64,000 bases of DNA from Ottelia alismoides (taxonomy: Eukaryota > Streptophyta > Magnoliopsida > Alismatales > Hydrocharitaceae), in assembly GCA_037367405.1 (NCBI GenBank), contig JAZKJV010003263.1:434001-498000 (forward strand), written 5' to 3'. Below are positions 9,866 through 19,565 of the stretch, in pieces. The stretch's first letter is position 1. Every line of letters begins with the position of its first letter. The notes under the pieces were generated by a model, which saw only the letters and a list, made by a program, of their open reading frames with translations, ran no database searches and was not told where the DNA came from. The translations under genes were made by a program, and so were the position numbers.

Positions 9866-12800
9866 TCAAGGTGGAGCATAGATGTCGATCATGCTCAGCT
9901 TGGAAGAACATCTCTGGAAGGGTCCTCTGAGCAACGGCTTGGTAAGTATATCAGCAGTCTGATCCCCTGAGCTCACATGAGATGTAGAAATCAAGCCTCT
10001 CTGGATCAAGTCTCTAGTGTAGTGGCAGTCAACTTCAATATGCTTAGTTCTCTCATGGAATGCTGGATTGTTGGCAATAAACAATGCTGCCTGATTGTCA
10101 CACAGAAGTTGCATAGGTACAGGTACGGCTACATGTAAATCCTCTAGCACAGATCGAACCCGCATCATTTCCGTGCTTGCTTGTGCCATGGCCCTATATT
10201 CAGATTCCGCATTGGACCTTGCCACAACGGTTTGCTTCTTGCTTTTCCAAGAGACCAAAGAGCTCCCAACAAAATCGGCAAATCCTGAGGTTGACTTTCT
10301 ATCCTTAGAGCAACCTGCATAATCGGCATCTGCACATGCTGAAATAGATAGATCTGTACCCTTTCGGAATAGCAACCCTGAACCTGGAGAAGACTTTAGA
10401 TACCTCAGTATCATGTATATGGCGTCCATATGAACTTGCCTTGGCTGCTCCATAAATTGACTCACCCGGCTTACTGCAAAGGCAATATCAGGTCGAGTTA
10501 TTGTAATATAAAGGAGCTTACCCACCATTTCTCTATATCTCCTCTTGTCTACTTCCGCAGTGTCATCATCATATAGCTTCATGCTCGGATCCATGGGAAT
10601 ACTCGACGGTCTGCATCCAGCCATGCCTGTTTCAGTCAAGAAATCTGTAATGTACTTCCTTTGGGTCATCACTAGACCCTGTGCATTCCTAGAAAATTCC
10701 AACCCCAGAAAGTATCTTAGGGTTCCAAGGTCCTTCGTGACGAACTGACGGCCTAGGAACGCTTTTGCCCTCTCTATTCCCTGAACATCATCTCCTGTAA
10801 CCAGAATATCATCAACATAGACCATGATGACAACCGTACCTGTAGAGGACTTCTGAATAAACAGTAAGTGGTCTGCATTCGATCTCTTGAACCCCTGTCT
10901 TTCAATCAGATGAGAAGTTTCTGGAACCACGCCCTTGGACTCTGTTTAAGGCCATAAATTGCCTTGTGAAGTCTACACACTTTATGGTTCTCCCCCTCAG
11001 CGGTAAACCCTGGTGGTTGCTGCATGTAGACTTCCTCCTGCAGATCTCCATACAAGAAAGCATTCTTGACATCAAGTTTGAGATATAGTCCAGTCACGTA
11101 CCACTACAACTGATAGGAGTATACGAAGTGTAGAATGACGAGCCACCGGAGAAAATGAATCCATATAGTCCACACCATATGTCTGTGTGAAGCCACGAGC
11201 GGCCAACCGAGCCTTGTAGCGATCTAGGCTACCATCTGCGTGGTATTTAACTGTGAATACCCATTTACAGCTAACAATGGATGCATCAGGAGGAGCAGTA
11301 ACCAAGCTCCATGTGCCACGAGACTGTAAGGCCCGCATCTCGTCTTCCATAGCCAATCGCCAGACATCAATCTTCAAAGCTTCCTGATAGGTCCGTGGTA
11401 TGTCCACGGATGACAAAGTTGCTGCAAATCTCTAGAAATCGCCTGTAAGGCGATGAAAAGACACCTGAGAAGCAAAGGGATAAGAAGCACACATCCTCTT
11501 TTGCTTCCGAATAGCAATAGGAATATCTAGGTCATCGTCTACTGAACTGGATGGTATAGTCTCCTCCTACAGTAAAGAATCCTGCACATGTACCATATTT
11601 GACCCGTCAGTAGTAATGTCATCAACACATACCTGAGGCGTACTGGATGTCGGACGTGTAGCCTGAGCAGGACCTGACCGACGCGTATAGAATTTTGGTA
11701 AAGGTGGAATAGGAGGTTGTGGAGGTGGTGGTGGCGGAGGTGGTGGTGGTGAAGATGACGTAGTAACCGGTGCAGGAGTAGACTCAGGTGATCCCCACGT
11801 AGGAGGTGGAGGAACATAGACATCGTCATTGGTAGTGGATGGTACTAACCTGTCACCTGCAGGAGAGAAATACATAACAGACTCAAAGAACGTGACATCA
11901 GCACTGACAAAGTATTTCTTCTTTATAGGGTCATAACAGCGATAGCCCTTCTGAGTCCGAGAGTAACCAACGAAGACACACTTGACAGCTCTAGGAGAGA
12001 GTTTGTCAAGTCCTGGAGTGAGAAGATGAACAAAGGCAACAGTACCGAAGACACGAGGAGTAAGTGAGAATAACTCCTTATCAGGAAAAGGGATAGACAT
12101 AGGAATTTTCTCACCTAGGACAGAAGACGGTATACTATTGACTAGGTAACAAGCTGTTAGAACAGCATCCCCATAAAGATATAGGAGCACAACTCTGAAT
12201 AAGAAGGGTTCGTGTAATGTCAAGAAGGTGACGGTGCTTTCTTTCTGCCACGCCATTCTGCTGAGATGTGTAAGGACAAGTAGTTTGATGAATAATGCCC
12301 TTTGAGGAGAGAAACTGAGAGAGAGACCGTGATCCAGAGCATTATCTGTACGAACATATTTGACTGTAGAGGAAAAAACATTCTGCACTTCATTAATCAA
12401 ATTTTTAATCACATCTCCTGCTTCAGATTTATTCTTTAAAAGAAAGACCCAAGATACACGAGAGAAATCATCCACTACAACCAGATAGAACATGTGTCCC
12501 TGATGATCGGGAACACGACTTGGACCCCAAATATCAATATGCAGCAACTCGAACGGGGAGCTACTGCTCCGACTCTGACGACTAGGAAAGTTGGACCTAT
12601 GATGCTTTCCCAACTGACACGCATCACAGCGAAAGGAAGAACTGGGAGAGATCTGAGGCAGAAGATGTCGCATTTTCTGGAGCGGGAGATAACCAAAGCG
12701 AAGATGCCAAATGTACGGAGATACTGGTCCGACGGAATAAGAAGAGACACCTGCACAAGAATTCCGGACCAAGCGATATAGACCATTCTGCTCAGAGCCA

Positions 12801-14121
12801 CAGCCAATCACCCTGCCCGTTAGTATGTCCTGAAAAATAAGAGAAGGATGGTCAAATATAGCACGACAGTGCAAATCCTTCGTAATATGACTAATGGACA
12901 ACAGATTCATGGAGAACTGAGGAGCATGTAGAACATTCTGTAGACGCATAGAAGGAGATAGGAAGACCTCCCCCTGTCCAACAAGGGGGAATGAGTACCA
13001 TCTGCGATCTGTACTGAACGGCCATGGGGAATGTCCCTGTAGGACTCAAGTCTCTCTCGATCTCGGCAGATGTGATGTGTAGCACCAGAATCTATAATCC
13101 AATCAGATATATCATGACAAGTGGTAAATGCAGTAGCACTACCTGAGGTACTAGCAACAGCCGAGGAACTGGCAGAGGCAGAGGCAGCAACATCAGAAGG
13201 TCCAACAGGAAAATCAGCAGTAGATTGTGGCATAATATCACGTAGACGTGCCACAAGCTCCTCAAAACGGTTGTCTGCATTGGATGTTGACTGGAGCAGA
13301 ACATGCTCAGCTACACGCGCCAATGCTGGAAACCCATGCTTAGAGTAGCATGTATCCTCCGAGTGGCCTGTGCGGTGACAATACGAACAAGGGTGACGAA
13401 AGCGACCACCCCTACCACCTCCACGTCCACGTCCACGATCAGAAGACTGACCACCTCTCCCACGCGATACTGCCATCGCCGATGGGGGTGGAGTAGATGA
13501 GCTGGAAGGCACTGATATGCGACTGAGCCTCCGGTAAACATCCTCCATTGGAGGAATAACTGCATCGGCCAAAATCTGAGAGCGGACAGCCTCGTACTCA
13601 GGATCTAGGGCTGCAAGTAGAACGCCCACCATGGTGGCATTCCGAAACGTCTTCTGCTGCTCAGGGGTTGCTGTGAGTGGAATGGTGTTGTATATCTTCT
13701 CAAACATCCCTCTCAGGGACGTGTACAAAGAGTGAAGTGGTCTGTCGTTCTGCTTCATTGTAAATATATCATGCTGAAGCTGTAACATCTTGGTCTCATT
13801 CCGCACTTGTGAATATGTTGCAGCCAAAATATCCCACATCGCCTTGGCGGTGGGCTGATGGCGGACATCATTGGCAATCTCCATCGATGGTGTGCCTGAC
13901 AGCCAAACCTTGGCATACGAATCATCAGCCTCCCACGAGGCATAAATCCATGTCTTCTCTGTTGGCTCATCCTCGGTAAGAATGTGCTTCTTACCATTTG
14001 ACTTCATGAGGCTCATGAACTGCATCGCCCAGAGCTCGTAGTTTGAACCATCCATCTTCACTATTGGCGCGGGACCTTTGAACACGCCTATGGAGGGCAT
14101 GTCCACCTTGGATTCCGACAT
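9866..14121 (-). pseudogene. Broken gag-pol of copia-3
   Basis: The start is the ATG whose complement is at 14119-14121, giving MSESKVDMPSIG. Gag, the CCHC knuckle (CSYCHRTGHSEDTC) and the protease DSGA site are intact to about 12,970. A frameshift there moves the rest of the protease-to-integrase region to another frame. A second pair of indels (near 12,345 and 12,185) throws the integrase segment holding the catalytic glutamate out of frame. In-frame TAG codons occur near 11,568 and 11,432, both where related copies have CAG. Two more frameshifts lie near 11,095 and 10,915. The last part, 9866-10930, keeps YVDD and RNase H. At least seven lesions rule out autonomous activity. Confidence 0.9.
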
Positions 14122-14597
14122 ATCGCCGCTGGAGAAGACCTAGGGTTTGTAGACAGAGTGACAAGTGTCTACAGAGACTGCATAGGATTTGAGTGTGTAT
14201 GTAGACGTTACGCACCCAAACCCATAGATCCGAAGAACGAGCGGGCTACGATCAAGCCGACGGGAGGCACAGCGGTAACGGCTAGAGCAGGGGCCGGTAG
14301 CCTAGTAGGGCACGGCCGAAGTGAAGTCGGTGGGGGCCGGGCTAGGGCACGACCGAAGGTGGAGGACCGTGCTAGGGCACGGCAGGGTGGAGGGCCGGGC
14401 TAGGGCACGGCGATGGTGGAGGGCCGAGGCTAGGGCACGGCGGCGGTGGGGTCCGTGCTAGAGCACGGAGAGGGGGGCGATGAGAAGAGGGGGCCGGCAA
14501 GAGGAGGGTGGCGGCGGCGGCGGGAAGACGGCGAGAGGAGGGGGCGGCAAGTGGGTTGGGGGGCGGCGGGTGGTGGGTGGGATGAGCCTAGGGTTTA
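14122..14597 (-). repeat. GC-rich leader of copia-3 with a 28/30-bp tandem repeat
   Basis: The untranslated leader between the primer site and gag is strongly G-rich on the plus strand. Copies of GCTAGGGCACGGC start at 14341, 14371, 14399, 14429 and 14457 (the last with one change), giving alternating 30- and 28-bp spacing. Each unit also carries GGTGGAGGGCCG or a variant. No gene is seen in it. Confidence 0.8.
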
Positions 14598-14610
14598 GGC
14601 TCTGATACCA
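14598..14610 (-). promoter_or_regulatory. Primer-binding site of copia-3 (initiator Met tRNA)
   Basis: On the minus strand the 13 bases directly after the 5' LTR read TGGTATCAGAGCC, the standard plant copia primer site complementary to the 3' end of initiator methionine tRNA. This fixes the element's orientation. Confidence 0.95.
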
Positions 14611-14761
14611 TGTTGGAGGAAAATGAGTAACTTATTATTCCAGAGAACCCTGGCCTCTCTTATATAGGGAGAGGCCTAATGGGTAAAGTACAGAGTAGTC
14701 CAGAAAACAATATGGAAATACTAAGCAGTACATAACACATATAATAATACTACTCTCTACA
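14611..14761 (-). repeat. 5' LTR of copia-3
   Basis: This copy is identical to the LTR at 9708-9858 except for two transitions, one in the TTACTATT/TTATTATT word and one in CTAAACAG/CTAAGCAG. It borders the primer-binding site and the right target duplication, ATCTC. Confidence 0.95.
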
Positions 14762-15137
14762 ATCTCCATAGATTTGCCATCAAATTGCAAAATAGTCCCA
14801 AATATCTAAAAGAATATTTCTTCTGAATGCTATCTTCCCCAATCTTCACCTCAATTCCTTTAATACTACTTCCATTAAATGTGCATTCCATATAATCAGG
14901 CTTGGCCTTATACGAAATCATGTAGTCTCTACGGCATGTCTCCAAACATCAAGCTTCTCATTTACTTCATCTCTAGTCTCATCAAACAACGCAATGTCAT
15001 CAGCGAACAACATACACCAAGGTATTCCATCCCGAATGTGACTATTCAACTCGTCCATAATCAAAAGGAAAGGATTCAAAGTTGAACTTTTATGCAAACC
15101 CATGATGATACCAAAATGGTCGGTCTTCCCATATTAG
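14762..15137 (-). pseudogene. RTE-clade LINE reverse transcriptase, minus-strand copy (piece 3 of 3)
   Basis: The minus strand encodes the reverse transcriptase core: LHKSSTLNPFLL, then IPWCMLFADDIALFDETR with FADD (the active-site pair) kept, followed by DEVNEKLDVWR and a region ending at the copia-3 insertion point. The frame continues, after copia-3 is removed, into 9707-9646. The 5' part of the LINE is missing beyond about 15,137. Related stretches are found in the plus copy at 8530-8830. Confidence 0.85.
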
Positions 15138-15511
15138 ATCATTACAATTGCATGTAATATATGCAATGCGATTATAAACAATGTAGTTATCATTCCAATC
15201 CGTTCTACTCTGCTCCACAGGATTACTGTTTAAATTGTCATGAATTGTTTGTGTAAGGGGAGTTTCATTATATTGTTTATTATATTAATGTATTAAGGAG
15301 AGATATACACATTCCACAATTGGTCGAAGAGAAGATCAATATAGTAAGTGTAGAATTCTTTTCCACAAGGACCCCTTCACTGCATCAAAGTATTGTTAAG
15401 CTTTTCTACATAAGATTTGTTCTAAATTTATATTTTTCCTTATTTTTCTTTTATGCATTATTGTAGAAAATGACAATGTGGAATCGTACTCAGAGATAGA
15501 ATGATAAGAAC
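15138..15511. other. No gene recognised
   Basis: This AT-rich stretch shows no convincing coding frame and no family match I recognise. It lies between the 5' end of the truncated LINE and the copia LTR at 15512. Confidence 0.5.
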
Positions 15512-15737
15512 TGTTAGAGATTAAAATAGATTGCGTTGTTGAGAGTATATTTGTTAAGAGAATATTTTGTAGAGAATATTCTATAGAGAATATTCTATGT
15601 GATAGAAGTATATTCTTGTAATCCGTAGGGGTATTTATGTATTTTTCTCCTTTGAGCACTCTAGGGTTTTGTCCTATATAAGGACCCCTAGACCTCTCGA
15701 ATAATACAAGTCTTTCTATTCTTTCATACTTTCCACA
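15512..15737 (+). repeat. 5' LTR of a further Ty1/copia element
   Basis: The 226-bp LTR starts TGTTAGAGATT and ends CTTTCCACA, directly followed by a primer site. A TATA-like CCTATATAAGGACCCC lies near 15,673. Its upstream part holds three tandem 14-bp units of AGAGAATATTCTAT at 15557-15598, the last two identical. No matching 3' LTR is in the window. Confidence 0.85.
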
Positions 15738-15750
15738 TGGTATCAAAGCA
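15738..15750 (+). promoter_or_regulatory. Primer-binding site (iMet type, one change)
   Basis: TGGTATCAAAGCA directly after the LTR is the copia primer site with one change from TGGTATCAGAGC. It shows that the LTR at 15512 is a 5' LTR of a plus-strand element whose body is lost beyond the leader. Confidence 0.85.
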
Positions 15751-17623
15751 GCGGTCCTAGACTGGTGTTTTGACCTAAATCCCTCCGCCACCACCAGTCC
15801 CAAGTCTCCAGGCAGCCCAGCGTCACCCCAGGCGTCCTCCCGTGCTAACCCAGATGCCTCCACGCGCTCATGCCCTAGACTAATCCCCTCAGCGCTTCCA
15901 CGGTGTCCTAGGGAGCACCGCCTCTAGCCCCCAGCACCCTTGTGCCTCCCTCGCGCCTCGTCCTCGTGCCTAGCGTCATCGCGCCTCGTCCTCGGAACCT
16001 GACTCGCAGGACCTCCTAACGGTCCTCCCCGGCATGTTTCACCGAAGTCACCAAAGATCCTCTGTTCTATTTCATTGCCCTTGATCTCCTTCACCGAGGA
16101 TCATTGTGACCAGATCACCAAAGCACTACCATCTTGGGACATCTGTTATGGATTCTATGGAATAGCCTCTTATGATCAAAAGCACTCAAGGTTAACGAAA
16201 CAAGGATACACCAATAAATCTAGTAAGATCATGTTATGAGGCCATCAATGAGTTTAAAAGCCCTCTTGGTTATTAAACAATTCAATAGATTGATATTTTG
16301 AAATGTTACTGAAAATTTAGGAAATCCGGATCCAGGATGGTGTTGAGAAAAACTCTTTATTCCATTCCAAAAGAAGGGAAGTTATCAGTCTTCAATAAAG
16401 ACATTAAGCACATCGTCAAGTGAAGAACTTAAGAAAGCTCAAGTATCTGCCAAGTTTGCATGTGCAAAAGTACCAGTTTTCTTTGTAGAAGTTGATGGAA
16501 ATCCACGAAAAAATAAAATCAAAGAGTGAATAAAAGTTGCCCTTTACATTGATGATTAAGCCTGACCTCAAACCCTATTTGGACAGGTAAAGTGCACATA
16601 TCGGACTGTAAACTTGCACATCTAACCAGAAAATTAAATTGAACAAGCATCGACAATCTACTTGAACATCCCTGCTTTAGCTACTAATAAGCAGGCATAT
16701 GAAGCAAACAAGAAGTTATTCTTCTAGCAGATGCAAAATTTGCCGCAAAATTGTTGCATTTGGCCAGCATCAACACTTGCAAAGACACATTCCACGTGAC
16801 CTCGGGATACCTTCAATTCTACCATGCCAAACATAAATCCTAAAAACAATGCGACTTATACTTCAGAGAATACCATGATGTTCGATGCATGGCTTAGATA
16901 GTCCCCAACACCGTCCTCCCACAGCTCATATGGATGATTCTGTAACTGTGATTGCACCCACCTGCTCAAAAAAGAGATAAGGCGATATTACATTACAGCG
17001 CAAGGTAAACCGCAAAGTTGCAAGGGGTTTCAGATAAATGAGGGCAGGAAACATGCTTCTTGGATGTGAAAATGATAGTTTCGTATGTGCCGCATGTAAG
17101 TTGTATATTTTAGGCAAAACAATTAATATGAAGAACTGAACTGTCAAAGGTGTTACAACAGTATCGCAGGATCTACTTAAGGTACAAGTTTCTCTAGAGC
17201 ACAGAGAAAAAGAGCATAAATGGACACCCAAAACCTCCCAGAAAAAGAAAATTAAAGAGATTTGCATAAGAAAGAACAAAACACGACAAGGAATCCCCTG
17301 GAGTTGTCATAACCCTATGCGTTTCCTATTTCTTTAGCACTTGGTTGGTCAAGCATTTCGTAACAACTAAGAAGCTTGTACTGACATGTCTTGTGATCGA
17401 GCATGGTTCTGAGACTGCAGGATTGCGACATAAGTATCGAAAAAGTAGTTATTGGACCTCAATAATATGCTCAGAGCTCAACTAGAACGCTGACCACAAA
17501 CCACACATTTGAAATGTTTGAAGTAAACACCAAGCATGGCAACCCAGCACCAAAACACAACCTTCACTAAATAAATAAACCTTCGGACTATTTAAGGTCC
17601 CTGCAAAATCGTTAAACGCAGAT
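15751..17623. other. Copia leader remnant, then unassigned sequence
   Basis: About 15751-16060 is a C-rich leader with repeated CCTCGTCCTCG words belonging to the LTR at 15512. From there to 17623 I see no domain, no long open frame with family signature, and no terminal repeat. Open stretches such as 16926-17279 (minus) show no recognisable motif. Confidence 0.5.
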
Positions 17624-17640
17624 GCATTACTGTGTATAAA

Positions 17641-17831
17641 AATGGCAAAACCTTCTCCTATGTTAAGTAGGATCAGCTACATGGATTCTTGCTCAAATCC
17701 ATGGTGAAAGATCCGACTATTTTTACGCTAGATCTTGGCTATCTAACGCAACTTCCATAAGGAGGGATTTGAACCCTGGTCTTTTCGGTGGTAGGCAAAC
17801 GGACTACCACCAGACCATTGAAGTGGGTAAG
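17641..17831 (-). mobile_element. tRNA-derived SINE, copy 2 (minus strand)
   Basis: The reverse complement matches SINE copies 1 and 3 along the full body, including box B (GGGTTCAAATCC) and the 3' GGAGAAGG tail. Imperfect target duplications flank it: GCATTACTGTGTATAAA (17624-17640) and GCATTACCATCTATAAA (17832-17848), with 14 of 17 bases shared. It is the most diverged of the three copies. Confidence 0.8.
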
Positions 17832-17911
17832 GCATTACCATCTATAAACTAATTAATTTCCCATTGGGATAACCAAATAAAAACCGAAACCCACTTATTC
17901 ACTGAATCCAT

Positions 17912-18235
17912 TGTCGAGAGTTTACTTTATTTCAAAGGAACCTTCTGTTTGATTTTTATAGTTTATGATTTTCGTGTGTAAACCCACTTAAATGGTCTGG
18001 TGGTAGTGCAGTGTGCCTACCACCCAAAAGACCAGGGTTCAAATCCCCCATTGTGGGGGTTGCGTTAGGTAGTTGACAGCAAAGCGTAAAAAATAGTCGA
18101 ATTTTCAACATGAATCTGAGCAAGAATCCATGTAGCCGACCCTACTTATAGTGGAGAAGGCTTCACCATGATTTTCATGTGTAATGTTTTCCCTTGGTAT
18201 GCCCTATATAAGAGACCATAGGGTACTTGTTACCA
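17912..18235 (+). repeat. Probable relic copia LTR split by a SINE
   Basis: The stretch begins TGTCGAGAGTTTAC, resembling the starts of nearby copia LTRs. After the SINE it continues CCTTGGTATGCCC and TATATAAGAGACC, the TATA block shared by LTRs at 4513 and 7591. Ends are uncertain and no internal coding region is attached, so it may be a solo LTR. Confidence 0.4.
17982..18167 (+). mobile_element. tRNA-derived SINE, copy 3
   Basis: This 186-bp body has box A TGGTCTGGTGG (17993-18003) and box B GGTTCAAATCC (18036-18046), the best-kept of the three copies. The 3' end reads GACCCTACTTATAGTGG. Target duplications of 17 bp flank it, with 16 of 17 bases matching (17965-17981 and 18168-18184, ATGATTTTCRTGTGTAA). 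The B box is close to the tRNA consensus, so pol III transcription is possible. Confidence 0.88.
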
Positions 18236-19092
18236 TCAATGTTTGAAAAAACGCACCTCAAGGCGCTCAAGATGTACGCCTCAAGACAAGGCAATTCGTT
18301 TAAGACTCAGTGTGTACCTCTCGGGTTTGCATTGCAAGGAGGGCCCTCGACTAGTCGAGGCCATCTAATTTTCTAAAGCGCTCGAGGCAATGTGCTGGAC
18401 AGAGGGGTTACATGAGGCACTGGAGGTTTTATGTGAGCCATGTGCTCTGTACATGACCCACAATCGTCCCAATAAATTGCAAGCATTCCTCCCCACTTCC
18501 CAATCCTTGCAAAACCCTTCAACAACAAGGGCTCTCTCTCTTTATAGTGGAAGAATAATAGTACAAAAGAACAATTGTTAGCTCTAATCCTAAAGTGCAT
18601 TGGTAATCCAAATAGGACTAGCAAATTGAATTTGTTTCGGAGGGGGGGAGGGGACACCCCTTAAGCTCGTTGACCAAACGGCGAGATCCCCTTCTCAGAT
18701 GCAAGTTTTGGTCGGCAACATTAGGAAAGGTTATAAAACAAGCTTTGCAATGTTTCAGAATAAGGCGTCTAAGCAAATGAAATGATTACTGGCCATTATA
18801 ACTTATTGGGCTTGGGCACAATTGGGTCAACCACCTCCTAAAATGCTTAAGCTCAAGTTGTTTAGTAGTGCCCACTACTTATATCTTATTATCATACTTT
18901 GTGATTACTAGATGTGAGACTTTGTTTGGGGAGCTACAATCTCCCCCTACTTATACATGCAACGTCCTCGTTACGATATGGTTGCTCACTTATACCCAGT
19001 AACAATGGTCGTTGTACGCTTTGGGTTCCTCCTATCGTTTTGGTGGAGGTGATTCCGCCTCTATGTGGCCTTTCCATTATTTGAGGGAACTT
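18236..19092. other. No gene recognised; repeat-like remnants
   Basis: The segment 18250-18400 is rich in GCGCCTCAAGGCGC-like words. The segment 18780-19090 resembles the flank of an LTR element (CTCCCCCTACTTATAC, GATGTGAGACTTTG), but I cannot set its ends. No coding frame with a recognisable domain was found. Confidence 0.45.
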
Positions 19093-19104
19093 GCTATGAT
19101 ACCA
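19093..19104 (-). promoter_or_regulatory. Primer-binding site next to the copia-4 LTR
   Basis: On the minus strand this reads TGGTATCATAGC, one base from the copia primer site, starting nine bases after the LTR end. It marks the LTR at 19114 as having an internal 5' region on its left side as well as coding sequence on its right side. Confidence 0.65.
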
Positions 19105-19113
19105 TTTTGTCAA

Positions 19114-19264
19114 TGTAAAGGAGATGATGAATTATTGTGTTTATTCCACGAGTCTAGGATTTCTTATATAAAGAGAAACCCTAGAGAGCAAAAAGGGAGA
19201 ATTACATATAAGACCTCGAAGGGTTACAGGACTCAAATAAAATAGAAATACAATAATTCTAATA
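19114..19264 (-). repeat. LTR of copia-4
   Basis: Read on the minus strand it begins TATTAGAATTATTG (the expected TG appears as TA) and ends CTCCTTTACA, 151 bp in all. A purine-rich CTTGAAGGGAG precedes it and a TATATAAG block is present (minus, near 19164). It has coding sequence upstream and a primer site downstream. Confidence 0.7.
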
Positions 19265-19565
19265 CTCCCTTCAAGTTTAGGCATATCTGTCGATCATACC
19301 GAACTTGAAAATCAATCACGAGAAGCGTTTCTTAGGTAGTCCCTTTGTAAAGATGTCTGCAAGCTGAAGTTTAGTGATGTGTGGAGTAATGATACTTCCT
19401 CCTCATACCATATCACCAATGAAGTGACAGTCAACCTCAATGTGCTTGGTTTGCTCATGGAATACAGGATTGATGGCGATGTACGTAGCAGATTTGTTAT
19501 CACAGTATAAAGGTACGGGAGTAGCAAATGAATGTCCAACTTCCCATGCAAGAGTAGTAGTCTTC
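19265..19565 (-). pseudogene. Ty1/copia RNase H C-terminal fragment (copia-4)
   Basis: The minus strand encodes the end of a copia RNase [21 protein letters not shown], then [15 protein letters not shown], followed by the conserved QLADIFTKGLP-type C-terminus in a shifted frame. It belongs to a different copia lineage from copia-1 to copia-3, where the equivalent is CDNQAALFIANNPAFHER. About 90 codons remain; the rest is lost where the L1 LINE begins. Confidence 0.8.

Larger units (their letters stand above)
9708..14761 (-). mobile_element. Complete but coding-defective Ty1/copia element (copia-3)
   Basis: The 5,054-bp element has two 151-bp LTRs, a primer-binding site, a polypurine tract and a perfect 5-bp target duplication, ATCTC (9703-9707 and 14762-14766). 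The LTRs differ at only two positions that I can see (about 98.7% identical, both transitions), so insertion was recent. It lies inside the minus-strand RTE LINE: joining the flanks across the element restores LINE alignment exactly. Its protein is close to copia-1. Confidence 0.95.

Noticed and set aside
12180..12970. Programmed frameshift between gag and pol in copia-3
   Set aside because: Copia-1, a close relative, has a single frame here. The copia-3 shifts occur at several unrelated positions and look like ordinary indels.
14158..14403. Arginine-rich 81-codon plus-strand frame
   Set aside because: It is an artefact of the GC-rich leader minisatellite on the opposite strand of copia-3.
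16926..17279. 117-codon minus-strand frame with hydrophobic stretches
   Set aside because: No domain, no codon-level conservation to judge, and the sequence is AT-rich, where such frames arise by chance.
9460..18046. tRNA genes suggested by A and B boxes
   Set aside because: The box-like words belong to SINEs of about 190 bp with target duplications; no complete cloverleaf or anticodon arm can be drawn.
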